A DNA stretch of 59,324 nt from CAZWBR01 sp964632305 (GCA_964632305.1 CAZWBR010000024.1:1-59324); one strand, 5' to 3'; positions 43,302 to 51,161 are shown, counted from the stretch's first letter. Notes: a model not told the origin generated them from the sequence alone. Translations and numbers: made by a program.

Positions 43302-45095
43302 ATGCTAAAAGAACATCCTAAAGGGCTTATTGTCGCCTTTTTCACCAATATGGGAGAGCGCTTCGGCTTTTACACCATGATGGCCATCCTGGTCCTCTTC
43401 CTTCAGGCCCGATTCGGACTCTCTGCCGAGAAAGCCGGTAGTATTTACAGTTGGTTCTATTTCGCCATCTATGCTCTTGCACTGATCGGTGGTCTGCTGG
43501 CCGACTATACCAAAAAATACAAGACCGTGATCCTCTTTGGCCAGATCATCATGTTTGCCGGCTATGCGATACTTGCCGTTCCCGGATTATCATTGCCCAT
43601 CACCATCTCCGGATTGTTTATCATCGCCCTTGGTAACGGGTTGTTCAAAGGAAACCTCCAGGCTGTTGTCGGCCAGTTATACGATGATCCCAAATATTCA
43701 AAATTCCGCGACTCCGCTTTCATGGTCTTTTATATGGGGATCAACGTGGGTGCTTTCTTCGCTCCCTTCGCGGCAACCGGCATCCGTAACTGGTGGCTGA
43801 AAACCAATGGCTTTGCCCACGACGGCAGTCTGCCGGCTATTTGCCACCAATACCTCGGCGGGGCGTTAAAGGACACCACCGAGTTTCAGGCTTTAGCCGA
43901 TAAGGTAAGCCTCACTGGCCCGGTGGCCGACCTCTCGGCTTTCGCCCAGAATTATCTCGACGTCTTTGCCAAAGGATACAATTACGCGTTCGCCATCGCG
44001 GCCGGAGCAATGGTCCTCTCATTGATCGTCTACCTTATTTTCAACAAAACTCTGCCCAATAAAGAAAAAGCGGCAGCCGTTCCCGAAACCCAGGTCAATA
44101 CCGGTGGCCCGATTAAAGCCGCCATGGCATTGTTTATCGGGGTGGCAATCGGTACCGTCATCTATTTTCTGACCAACCGAAATATCGACCTTGCTTTTGC
44201 CTTCGGCCTGTTCATCGGTTTTGTAAGCTGGATGCTCCAGATCTCCACCAAGGAAGAACGCCCGCGCATCACCTCATTATTGCTGGTTTTCCTCGTAGTG
44301 ATCTTCTTCTGGATGTCGTTCCATCAAAACGGGTTGACGATGACCCTCTTTGCCCGCGACTATACCTTCAAAACGGTCGATCCGTTTACCAACCTGTTCT
44401 TCGGGATGGATTCGATTCTTTCCGTGATCGCGACCATCGTGGGTATCGTACTTTTAATCGGTAAGAAAAGTACTTCCAATACAAAAATTGCCGGGGCCGT
44501 GCTCGCCATCGCCGGTGGGGCCGCTTCCTGGTACTTTTACAGTCAGGGCGAAGCGCAGAATGCCATCAGCCCCGAGATCTTCCAATCGTTCAACCCGCTC
44601 TTCATCGTGGCTCTTACCTTCGCGGTGATGGGATTTTTCAGTTGGCTCAACCAAAGAGGCAAAGAACCATCCACCCCCCGCAAGATCGGGTACGGGATGA
44701 TCATTGCCGCCCTGGGCTTTGTGATCGTCCTGGTTAGTTCACTGAACCTGGTATCCCCTTTCCAACTGGAAGGACAACCGGTACCCGACTCCTCCAGGGT
44801 GACGCCTTACTGGCTGATGAGCAGCTACCTGATCCTGACCGTGGCCGAACTGTTCCTCAGCCCGATGGGACTCTCCTTCGTATCCAAAGTAGCCCCGGCC
44901 CGTTTCCAGGGCCTGATGCAGGGAGGCTGGCTGTTAGCCACCGCGGTAGGTAATAAATTATTGTTCGTCGGTTCATGGGCCTGGGAACGGATGCATCTCT
45001 GGCAACTCTGGGGCATCTTTATCGTCTGCTGCCTCCTTTCCGCCATGTTCATGTTTGCCATGCTCAAACGTCTCGAAAAGGTAACCAACTCATAA
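43302..45095 (+). CDS. POT family proton-dependent oligopeptide transporter
   Basis: This is a 597-residue membrane protein of the POT/PTR2 family, taking up di- and tripeptides with protons. It begins with MLKEHPKGLIVAFFTNMGERFG, including the proton-coupling ERFGFY-type motif (residues about 19-24). It has about 12-14 membrane segments, and SLIVYLIF and the two-segment insert typical of bacterial POT proteins are present between the halves. Length exceeds the ~500 residues of the simplest members, mostly from the middle insert. It has its own promoter and terminator. Together with pepD and the MFS gene 4-8 kb away it points to peptide use. Confidence 0.93.
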   Translation: MLKEHPKGLIVAFFTNMGERFGFYTMMAILVLFLQARFGLSAEKAGSIYSWFYFAIYALALIGGLLADYTKKYKTVILFGQIIMFAGYAILAVPGLSLPITISGLFIIALGNGLFKGNLQAVVGQLYDDPKYSKFRDSAFMVFYMGINVGAFFAPFAATGIRNWWLKTNGFAHDGSLPAICHQYLGGALKDTTEFQALADKVSLTGPVADLSAFAQNYLDVFAKGYNYAFAIAAGAMVLSLIVYLIFNKTLPNKEKAAAVPETQVNTGGPIKAAMALFIGVAIGTVIYFLTNRNIDLAFAFGLFIGFVSWMLQISTKEERPRITSLLLVFLVVIFFWMSFHQNGLTMTLFARDYTFKTVDPFTNLFFGMDSILSVIATIVGIVLLIGKKSTSNTKIAGAVLAIAGGAASWYFYSQGEAQNAISPEIFQSFNPLFIVALTFAVMGFFSWLNQRGKEPSTPRKIGYGMIIAALGFVIVLVSSLNLVSPFQLEGQPVPDSSRVTPYWLMSSYLILTVAELFLSPMGLSFVSKVAPARFQGLMQGGWLLATAVGNKLLFVGSWAWERMHLWQLWGIFIVCCLLSAMFMFAMLKRLEKVTNS

Positions 45096-45131
45096 ACAAC
45101 ACCAAACAATTTCGATCCATACCAATTCGAT

Positions 45132-45163
45132 AAGAGGGAGCCATTCGGTTCCCTCTTCTTTTT
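45132..45163 (+). terminator. Terminator after the POT gene
   Basis: AAGAGGGA (45132-45139) pairs perfectly with TCCCTCTT (45150-45157), with an inner CC/GG, followed by CTTTTTG. Confidence 0.88.
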
Positions 45164-45201
45164 GTTGCCCGGCCACACAAGGATTATCGAATCCTTAATC
45201 C

Positions 45202-45209
45202 TATCTTTG
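45202..45209 (+). promoter_or_regulatory. Putative -7 element for the SEC-C gene
   Basis: TATCTTTG, a perfect TAnnTTTG, lies 19 bp upstream of the start codon. A clear -33 TTG is not present at the right distance. Confidence 0.4.
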
Positions 45210-45228
45210 CCGTAAAATTTGAAAAACG

Positions 45229-46065
45229 ATGAACAAGACTGAAGCATTGACCATTCTTAACTCCCATAATAAAGGGATCCCCTTCACCGCGATCGAATTC
45301 CTCTATAACCTGCCCTACGATGCAGATTTGGAGAACAAGATCATGTTTCATCTTGAAAATGCTTACAACGACCGGGCTTCTATCACGCTCGACCACGATC
45401 TGGCCAACACCGCCCTCTGGTACGCGATACTGGCCGAGAAACATGCCACCCCCCGCCTGGTCCCTTCGTTGATCACCCTCTTTGCCACTCCCGATAGCCC
45501 CGACTGGGATTTTCTCGACGAACAGGGCCTCTACCTGACAGGTCTGATCTCCTCTAAATTCCCCGAAACGGTTGACGTTTTCCTTGAAGCCATCGAAACC
45601 CAGATCAGCAAGAAGAGCAACGCCCCTTACCTCTATCTCTACGACTGTGTCTATGCGGCCAATGATCAGCAGCACGGGGCAAGGATCGCGGCCTTGCTGA
45701 ACAATCCCGACACCGGGTGGAAAGAGCTGCTCGCGGTGCATGTGGCCGAGGCCAGGCTCTACTCCTGCAAAAAAGAGGTCGAAAGTATTCACGAAAGTTT
45801 CAAGCAATACAACGAACCCGGGACGACCGATTACCAGATCCGTAAAGAGCTGGAATATGCCCTCGAAATATTCGAAGATCCGAACCTGAGCGGAAGCCCC
45901 TTCTTCAAACAGCGCGCCCCCTGGAAACAGCACTACCGGCAGATGGAACATTTCTTTAAGGATGAGAACCCGATGCTCTCCACCGTTTACAACAATATTG
46001 GCCGTAACGACCCCTGCCCTTGCGGCTCGGGCAAAAAATTCAAGAACTGCTGCGGTAAGCAATAA
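45229..46065 (+). CDS. SEC-C motif protein (DUF1186-like)
   Basis: This is a 278-residue soluble protein, mostly helical (HEAT-like helix pairs such as VPSLITLFATP and EALKFPETVDVF-like segments around 70-130). It ends in a SEC-C zinc-binding motif NDPCPCGSGKKFKNCCGKQ at about 260-278. The first part resembles DUF1186. SEC-C tails bind zinc and mediate contacts with the secretion chaperone SecB or ribosomes in other proteins. The role of these stand-alone proteins is unknown. It is an isolated gene with a strong hairpin 50 bp downstream. Confidence 0.82.
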   Translation: MNKTEALTILNSHNKGIPFTAIEFLYNLPYDADLENKIMFHLENAYNDRASITLDHDLANTALWYAILAEKHATPRLVPSLITLFATPDSPDWDFLDEQGLYLTGLISSKFPETVDVFLEAIETQISKKSNAPYLYLYDCVYAANDQQHGARIAALLNNPDTGWKELLAVHVAEARLYSCKKEVESIHESFKQYNEPGTTDYQIRKELEYALEIFEDPNLSGSPFFKQRAPWKQHYRQMEHFFKDENPMLSTVYNNIGRNDPCPCGSGKKFKNCCGKQ

Positions 46066-46114
46066 CCGGAGTCGGGCAATAGTGGTCGGTAATACCCCTG
46101 TTTCCACCAACAGA

Positions 46115-46148
46115 CCGGCATTTTTCCTTTGCTGAAGGAAGATGCCGG
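46115..46148 (+). terminator. Hairpin downstream of the SEC-C gene
   Basis: CCGGCAT (46115-46121) pairs with ATGCCGG (46142-46148), and an inner TTCCTT/AAGGAA stem is present. It could end the SEC-C transcript, though no T run follows. Confidence 0.5.
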
Positions 46149-46271
46149 CAACCAAATATTTCACCCGATTTTCCAGCCCGAAAATCTATTTTGACCAATT
46201 TTTTCGTTGGCCACTACTCGAAGCGAAAGACCATTTTAAACCTGATTTACCCCGGATCAACTCCGGGCTTT

Positions 46272-46333
46272 CTCTAAGGTTTCTGTAAGGTTCCTCCAAG
46301 GTTCCTGTATGCTCGGTTACAGAAACCTTAGAG
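46272..46333. repeat. 16 bp perfect inverted repeat, dispersed repeat copy 2
   Basis: CTCTAAGGTTTCTGTA (46272-46287) pairs perfectly with TACAGAAACCTTAGAG (46318-46333) around a 30 nt spacer that contains AAGGTTCCT twice. The right half also occurs at 42-86. Flanking it are two small palindromes of the form CCCGGATCAACTCCGGG. Confidence 0.8.
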
Positions 46334-46584
46334 CAACCATAGAAAAACGATGGTCAAACCCCGGGGCAGATCCGGGGAAGGGCCCTGTCATTTAAGACAA
46401 AATTGTTTATAAAGGATCATTATTGTCCGTCAAAGTCTAAATGATTTAATTAGCACAGAGATTTCTCACCTCATTATCAATAACAGAATTTCCACTGAGA
46501 TTATTACATATTATCCGGGTTCTTCTAAAAATGCTCATATTGGATAGTATGTCAGCTTATTGAAGGAATTTGTGCAATAAGGTT

Positions 46585-46958
46585 GAGATTCCTCATTTCG
46601 CTTCGCTTCAATACCAATGACAGAGGCTCACTCCATTAAATCAAACCTTATTACGCTATATCATTTTTGGGAGTTCTACATTATGGCGTATGGAGAAGTC
46701 CCTGTAATGAGCAATAAACCGATCAAAGGGCCGAAGGTCCGACATGTGAAAGCACAGGCCGTCAGGCCTGTGGAGACGGTCAACGACAGTATCTCAAAGG
46801 ACTGTAAGGCCGGTATGTATTATATTGACACAGAACCAATTCATCAAATTCATTCAATACATGCCGGTCTTTCAGACCTCCGGTCTCCTCTGTCGCTCCT
46901 TTTCACAGGGCTCACGCCCTGTGCTGTCACATGCCGACCTTTCAGGTCTGCCGTAACA
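46585..46958 (+). repeat. Composite repeat, copy 2
   Basis: Module A (46585-46622: GAGATTCCTCATTTCGCTTC and ATACCAATGACA) is followed by CTCACTCCATTAAATCAAACC, a TTTTTGGGAGTTCTACATT segment and the core element. It is the same order as copies 1 and 3 except that module A is on the left and missing on the right. Confidence 0.8.
46728..46947 (+). repeat. Nested-hairpin core element, copy 2
   Basis: This is 220 bp aligned with copies 1 and 3. The same six hairpin units occur: GGGCCGAAGGTCC, CACAGGCCGTCAGGCCTGTG, GGACTGTAAGGCC, GGTCTTTCAGACC, CACAGGGCTCACGCCCTGTG and GACCTTTCAGGTC. Confidence 0.85.
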
Positions 46959-46975
46959 TATGGTTGTCCAGATAG

Positions 46976-47008
46976 AGCTCTTCCAATGTTTGGAACTTTG
47001 GAAGAGCT
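46976..47008. repeat. 11 bp inverted repeat AGCTCTTCCAA/TTGGAAGAGCT
   Basis: Arms at 46976-46986 and 46998-47008 are perfectly complementary with an 11 nt loop that itself reads TGTTTGGAACT. It is directly downstream of copy 2 and may be a further palindromic repeat type. No second copy was seen in the window. Confidence 0.6.
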
Positions 47009-47187
47009 TCTTAGATTCTTTGCACTAACGATCGGGTAAACAGGCCGGATCTGTGCTTCGCATTCGCATCCTGATCTTTTTTTTCAGACAGGATAATTAA
47101 TAAGCATTCGCTTTTATAATCCCATATAGTATTTATTCCTGAGATTACTCATTCCGCTTCGCACCTAACCAATGACATAAATGCAGG

Positions 47188-47255
47188 AAGTCGGGGTGCG
47201 ACTCTATGCTCGCGCCACAAACATAGGTTTGTGTCCAGTCGCGCCCCGACTTACG
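47188..47255. repeat. Nested GC-rich hairpin repeat
   Basis: AGTCGGGGTGCGACT at the left pairs with AGTCGCGCCCCGACT at the right, and an inner CACAAAC/GTTTGTG stem lies between. A shorter relative with AGTCGGGGCGCG and AGTCGCACTCCGACT is at 42663-42695. It is near module A in both islands. Confidence 0.7.
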
Positions 47256-47274
47256 GCAGTCCTGATTCTACTTA

Positions 47275-47674
47275 TGACAGAGCCTCACTCCACTAAATCA
47301 ATCCTCATTACGCTATAACATTTTTAGGAGTTATATTCTACATTATGGAGCAAGGAGAAGTCCCTGTAATGGGCAACAAACAGATCAAAGGGCCGAAGGT
47401 CCGGCATGTGAAAGCACAGGCCGTCAGGCCTGTGGAGACGGTCAACGATAGTATCTCAAAGGACTGCAAGGCCGGTATGTATTATATTAACACAGAACCA
47501 ATTCATCTTATCCGTTCAATACATGCCGGTCTTTCAGACCTCCAATTCCCTCTATATCTCCTTTTCACAGGGCTCACACCCTGTGCTGCCACATGCCGAC
47601 CCTTCAGGTCTACCGTAACAAATAGTATTTAACCTTGAGATTTCTTATTCGGCTTCGCTTCAATACCAATGACA
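47275..47674 (+). repeat. Composite repeat, copy 3
   Basis: CTCACTCCACTAAATCAATC and the TTAGGAGTTATATTCTACAT segment precede the core element (47390-47610). It is followed by AACAAATAGTATTT and module A (47637-47674: GAGATTTCTTATTCGGCTTC and AATACCAATGACA), the same order as copy 1 but in the opposite orientation. Confidence 0.85.
47390..47610 (+). repeat. Nested-hairpin core element, copy 3
   Basis: This is 221 bp with the same six hairpins. It aligns to copy 2 without insertions or deletions over more than 80 codons; the differences are described as a finding. Confidence 0.85.
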
Positions 47675-47723
47675 GAAACAGACTTGAACGAAACAACTAT
47701 CCTATCCTTAATTATTGCATCAA

Positions 47724-48977
47724 TCAAGCCTTCCATGGAGCAATCACCCGATCGAGGGCGGCTTTTCCCTGGACGTAGGAGAGGAAAATGCCGTAATTGG
47801 TGATCGGGATACCCAGCGCTTCGAGGTCGCGCAGACGGGCTGCCATCCGTTGGGCCGAGATCATGCACCCCCCGCAATGGATCACCAGTTTATAGCGGTT
47901 CATGGCTTCGTTCCCTTCGAACTCGCGTCCGAAAGCATGATCGACCGTGACACCGGGATAGAACCTGGCAATCAGGTTGGGGATCTGAACCGTTCCGATA
48001 TCTTCGCGGATGCGGGAGTGGTTACAGGCCTCGGCGATCAGCACCGAATCGCCCGGACGGAGGGTATCGAGCGCCGTTATGGCATCGACAAAGCCGGAGA
48101 GGCGCCCGCGACTCATGTAGTTGATCATCATGATCGAAAAGGTGGTCAGCGCCATATCGTCGGGAGCCCACGATTTCAGGATATCCATGGCCTGCGAATC
48201 GGTAATGATGGCTTTGGGCCTTCGCGAAAAGCTGCTGATAAAATTATCCCATCGTCTCCTTTCATCGGGCTCGCCACGACGGGCTTTGCCCAGATCCATG
48301 CGGTACGAAACCGGATAGGCCCAGTTGCGGGTGATATACTCCTCGGCCATCGCCTGCGGACGGAGGTAACGGCCTGGAGGCGTCTCCTCATCCATCGGGA
48401 TATTGAGGATATAGAAATGGTCCTTTTCGACAAACGGCAACAACTCGACCGCGAAGTTCTTCGGGATGTAATTGGCCAGTATAAATTCGATAAGCGGTTG
48501 CCTGAACCGCGGATCAACGAGAGAACCGAAGAGAGGACGAAGCTTTTTCAAGGGCGGCAGACGATGCTCGGCTTCGGCTATACGCTCCTTATCATCAGTA
48601 TTGAAAAGATTATAAATCAGCAATATCTGTTTCTCCTGGTTCAAAGCCTCTTCCACAATGGCATTTTCGGTCGAAAAATCGCCGGTCGAGGGATCGACAA
48701 CCAACAGGACCAGATCGCATTCTTTAAGGGCGGTGATCACTTTTTTCCTTTTCTTCTCGCCCAGAACATCCGACTCGTCGAAACCGGCCGTATCAAGCAG
48801 TTTGACCGGACCCAACCCGTGGAGCTCCATCAGGGTTATTTTGGTATCGGAAGTGGTGCCGGGGGTTGAATCGACAATGGAGGTCTCCTGTTGGGTCAAC
48901 AGGTTCATCAGCGAACTCTTGCCTGAATTCATCTTCCCGAAGATCCCTATTATTTCGCGTTCTGTCATGGCGGTCAA
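47724..48977 (-). CDS. hydF: [FeFe]-hydrogenase H-cluster maturation GTPase HydF
   Basis: HydF is the scaffold on which the two-iron part of the [FeFe]-hydrogenase H-cluster is built before transfer to HydA. The 417-residue protein has an N-terminal GTPase domain (P-loop GKMNSGKSS about 14-22, DSTPGTTSD about 36-44, LLDTAGFDE about 60-68) and a dimerisation domain. Its C-terminal cluster-binding domain has ligands C318, H320, C368 and C371, fitting C-x-H-x47-C-x-x-C. The usual NKxD motif is not obvious (NLFNTDD at about 123-129). ATG at 48977 or 48968 may start it. hydE, hydG and hydA are outside the window. It implies an anaerobic hydrogen metabolism. Confidence 0.94.
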   Translation of the reverse strand: MTAMTEREIIGIFGKMNSGKSSLMNLLTQQETSIVDSTPGTTSDTKITLMELHGLGPVKLLDTAGFDESDVLGEKKRKKVITALKECDLVLLVVDPSTGDFSTENAIVEEALNQEKQILLIYNLFNTDDKERIAEAEHRLPPLKKLRPLFGSLVDPRFRQPLIEFILANYIPKNFAVELLPFVEKDHFYILNIPMDEETPPGRYLRPQAMAEEYITRNWAYPVSYRMDLGKARRGEPDERRRWDNFISSFSRRPKAIITDSQAMDILKSWAPDDMALTTFSIMMINYMSRGRLSGFVDAITALDTLRPGDSVLIAEACNHSRIREDIGTVQIPNLIARFYPGVTVDHAFGREFEGNEAMNRYKLVIHCGGCMISAQRMAARLRDLEALGIPITNYGIFLSYVQGKAALDRVIAPWKA

Positions 48978-49113
48978 TTCTTAAAAGAGAAATAGATTCT
49001 ACAACGAAAATACATTATTCCGGCGTAAAAAACCGGGGTCAGGCAAAGAATCGCATCGGTCGGGACCAATATTTCTGTTAAGCAAAAATTCGGTTTATTC
49101 CCGAATTTCTTTA

Positions 49114-49121
49114 TAGCTTTG
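49114..49121 (+). promoter_or_regulatory. Putative -7 element for coaD
   Basis: TAGCTTTG, a perfect TAnnTTTG, lies 20 bp upstream of the coaD start. The -33 position has only TTC. Confidence 0.45.
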
Positions 49122-49141
49122 CCTTTACAAAAATCCATCAA

Positions 49142-49624
49142 ATGGAAAGAATAGCTGTATTCCCGGGTTCCTTCGATCCCTTTACCATCGGACACGAATC
49201 GATCATCAGGCGGGCCCTCCCCCTGTTCGACCAAATCATTATCATGATTGGCTACAATTCGAACAAGAAGACCTATTATCCTCTGGCCAAGCGCAAGGAG
49301 TGGATCAAACGGGTTTTCCAGGATGAGCCCAAGATCAAAGTCGGGAAATACGAAGGCCTCACGGTGGATTATTGCCGCAAAGTTCATGCCCAGTATATAC
49401 TCCGGGGATTAAGGACAGCGGCCGATTTTGAATATGAACGGGCCATCGGACAGATCAACAAGAAGATGCACCCCGAGATTGAGACGGTCTTCCTGTTGAC
49501 CAAACCCGAGCATACGGCCATTTCGTCCACGATCGTCAGGGATATCCTTCGTCACAGGGGCGACGCCAGCATTTTCCTGCCCTCGTGCCTTAATTTATCC
49601 GAGTTCTATGAAGAGGAAGAATAA
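49142..49624 (+). CDS. coaD: Pantetheine-phosphate adenylyltransferase
   Basis: CoaD joins 4'-phosphopantetheine and ATP to dephospho-CoA + PPi, the fourth step of CoA synthesis. The 160-residue protein shows the nucleotidyltransferase motif TIGH in VFPGSFDPFTIGHESI (about 6-21), LRGLRTAADFEYE (about 88-100) and ISSTIVRDI (about 128-136). Length is exact for the family. Its last 17 bp overlap the following redoxin-like gene, so the two are probably cotranslated. Confidence 0.97.
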   Translation: MERIAVFPGSFDPFTIGHESIIRRALPLFDQIIIMIGYNSNKKTYYPLAKRKEWIKRVFQDEPKIKVGKYEGLTVDYCRKVHAQYILRGLRTAADFEYERAIGQINKKMHPEIETVFLLTKPEHTAISSTIVRDILRHRGDASIFLPSCLNLSEFYEEEE

Positions 49625-51056
49625 GTTACAGACCTTATTAGTTGTTAGTCTTTTCAGCTTTTTATTTTTCCCGGCCTGTCTTTCCGCCCAGAAGCAGGTG
49701 TCGATCAGCGGGAAAGCGAATGATTATGCCGGGAAAGAGGTTTCTTTTTACACCTATACGGAGCCGATCCTTCATCAGCGGCATGAGCTGGGATCGGTCA
49801 GGGTAGCGGGCGACGGGAAGTTCAGCCTGACGATGTCACTGTCCGAGACCACCGAGATTTATGCTGATCTGGAAAAATACCGGGGAACGATGGTGGTCGA
49901 ACCCGGAAAGAGCTACGCGATCACCCTTCCGCCTTACAGTGCGCGCACCGCGATAGAGGCCCGCAGCGCCTTCTTCGAACCGGCGCTCTACTGGCTGGGT
50001 ATCGAAGATAAGGACCCCAAAGAGCTTAACCTGACCATCCGAAGGTTTATATCTGCATTCAACCAGGAAACCTCAAAGCACACTAACGAAATCTACCGGC
50101 AAGGTTCGAAAGAGGCCGTTGCAAAGGTAATTGAGCATATGGATAGCCAGTTTGCCGAAGAGAGTGATCCCTATTTTAAAACATTAAAGACCTATTCTTA
50201 TGCTGAATTGGAGTATGCCGTAAACCAGCGGACCCCGGAGAAAGTGATTGAGAAATATTTTGCCCGGGAGCCTTTAAAAATACATCACCCGGCCTATCAA
50301 AAGGTTTTCCTCTCCCTTTTCACCGATTTTCTCAGCAAAGAGGCCAAAGATTTCCGCAACGGGAAGATAGTGACGCTGGTCAATAGCGGTAATTTACCGG
50401 GATTGATTGCCTTTTTCACGGCACGGGGCTATTCGAAACAATTTGCCGAACTGGTGGTTGTCAAGGGATTATACGACGGTTATTATTCCGGCAGTTTCGA
50501 CAAGGAGAGTGTTCTGAAAGCTCTTGAAAGAGCCCGGACAGAGGTCACGGCAGGGGCGCTTAATCCGACAATCCACCAGATCGTAAAAAAGTTATCCACG
50601 ATGAAGACGGGCGGTAAAGCACCTGCCTTTTCTCTTAAAAACCGTCAGGGAACGGTCATCACTCCCGATAAATTCAAGGGGAAATATGTCTATCTGGTCT
50701 TTTTCCGAAGCGACAGTCCTGAAAGCCGTGCCGAGTTGGACTCCATCGTCCCGATAGAAAAGAAGTTACGTCAGGTCCTATCGATAGTACCCGTCGCTTT
50801 GGATGATAATTTCGCCAACGCGGAGAAACTTTGGAAAGATAAGAGATACACCTGGGATCTACTGAACGGGTCGAAACAGAAAGCATTGATTGAAGATTAT
50901 AACATCAGGGTGGCCCCCACTTTTTATCTGCTGGCCCCCGACGGCACTTTCCTACTGGCGCAGGCCCCTCCCCCTTCGAGGGATTTTGAATCGCTCTTCC
51001 TGAAAATATACCGGGAGTATAATTTCAAGCATCCCCAGCCGAGGCCACGGCCCTGA
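49608..51056 (+). CDS. Secreted DUF4369-like/thioredoxin-fold protein lacking active-site cysteines
   Basis: This is a 482-residue exported protein. The N-terminus has a signal peptide (about 1-26, ending FFPACLSAQ) and a first domain with KQVSISGKANDYAGKEVSFY that resembles DUF4369. A long helical middle follows. From about residue 335 it has a TlpA/AhpC-like thioredoxin fold (GGKAPAFSLKNRQG). The CxxC motif is replaced: the aligned segment FFRSDSPESRAEL has S370 and S373 where TlpA proteins have both cysteines. The cis-Pro segment VAPTFYLL is kept. It therefore probably has no disulfide reductase activity and may bind a ligand or partner. It overlaps coaD by 17 bp. Confidence 0.8.
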   Translation: MKRKNKLQTLLVVSLFSFLFFPACLSAQKQVSISGKANDYAGKEVSFYTYTEPILHQRHELGSVRVAGDGKFSLTMSLSETTEIYADLEKYRGTMVVEPGKSYAITLPPYSARTAIEARSAFFEPALYWLGIEDKDPKELNLTIRRFISAFNQETSKHTNEIYRQGSKEAVAKVIEHMDSQFAEESDPYFKTLKTYSYAELEYAVNQRTPEKVIEKYFAREPLKIHHPAYQKVFLSLFTDFLSKEAKDFRNGKIVTLVNSGNLPGLIAFFTARGYSKQFAELVVVKGLYDGYYSGSFDKESVLKALERARTEVTAGALNPTIHQIVKKLSTMKTGGKAPAFSLKNRQGTVITPDKFKGKYVYLVFFRSDSPESRAELDSIVPIEKKLRQVLSIVPVALDDNFANAEKLWKDKRYTWDLLNGSKQKALIEDYNIRVAPTFYLLAPDGTFLLAQAPPPSRDFESLFLKIYREYNFKHPQPRPRP

Positions 51057-51128
51057 CGAAAGATTTCAATTTAACGTTTTTTTAAGGCGAGGGTCGACAC
51101 CCCTCTTCCCTTGAAGGAAAAATGTTTA

Positions 51129-51136
51129 TACCTTTG
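51129..51136 (+). promoter_or_regulatory. Putative -7 element for pyrE
   Basis: TACCTTTG, a perfect TAnnTTTG, with TTC at 51106-51108 as a weak -33 at 20 bp spacing. This placement argues for the ATG at 51162 as the true start, since upstream codons would lie before the transcript. Confidence 0.5.
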
Positions 51137-51161
51137 CAGCAAACAAAAAATAAGACAATCT

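Larger units (their letters stand above)
46066..47723. other. Repeat island 2 between the SEC-C gene and hydF
   Basis: This is 1.66 kb without a conventional gene. In order it holds a hairpin at 46115-46148, a 16 bp inverted repeat (46272-46333), module A and core element copy 2 (46585-46958), an 11 bp inverted repeat (46976-47008), module A copy 3 (47141-47177), a GC-rich nested hairpin (47188-47255) and composite repeat copy 3 (47275-47674). The frames inside the repeats are discussed as a finding. Confidence 0.75.

Noticed and set aside
45184..46164. Long open frame (326 codons) on the minus strand, antisense to the SEC-C gene
   Set aside because: It mirrors the codon frame of the SEC-C gene, has no recognisable domain, is rich in Val/Gly/Arg as antisense frames are, and the sense frame has a clear SEC-C motif and terminator.
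42353..47723. CRISPR array in the repeat islands
   Set aside because: The repeats are not regularly spaced, are few and of different kinds, lie in both orientations and have no Cas genes nearby.
47715..48869. Open frame of 384 codons on the plus strand antisense to hydF
   Set aside because: Shadow of hydF; no domain or signal. The hydF frame has all functional motifs.
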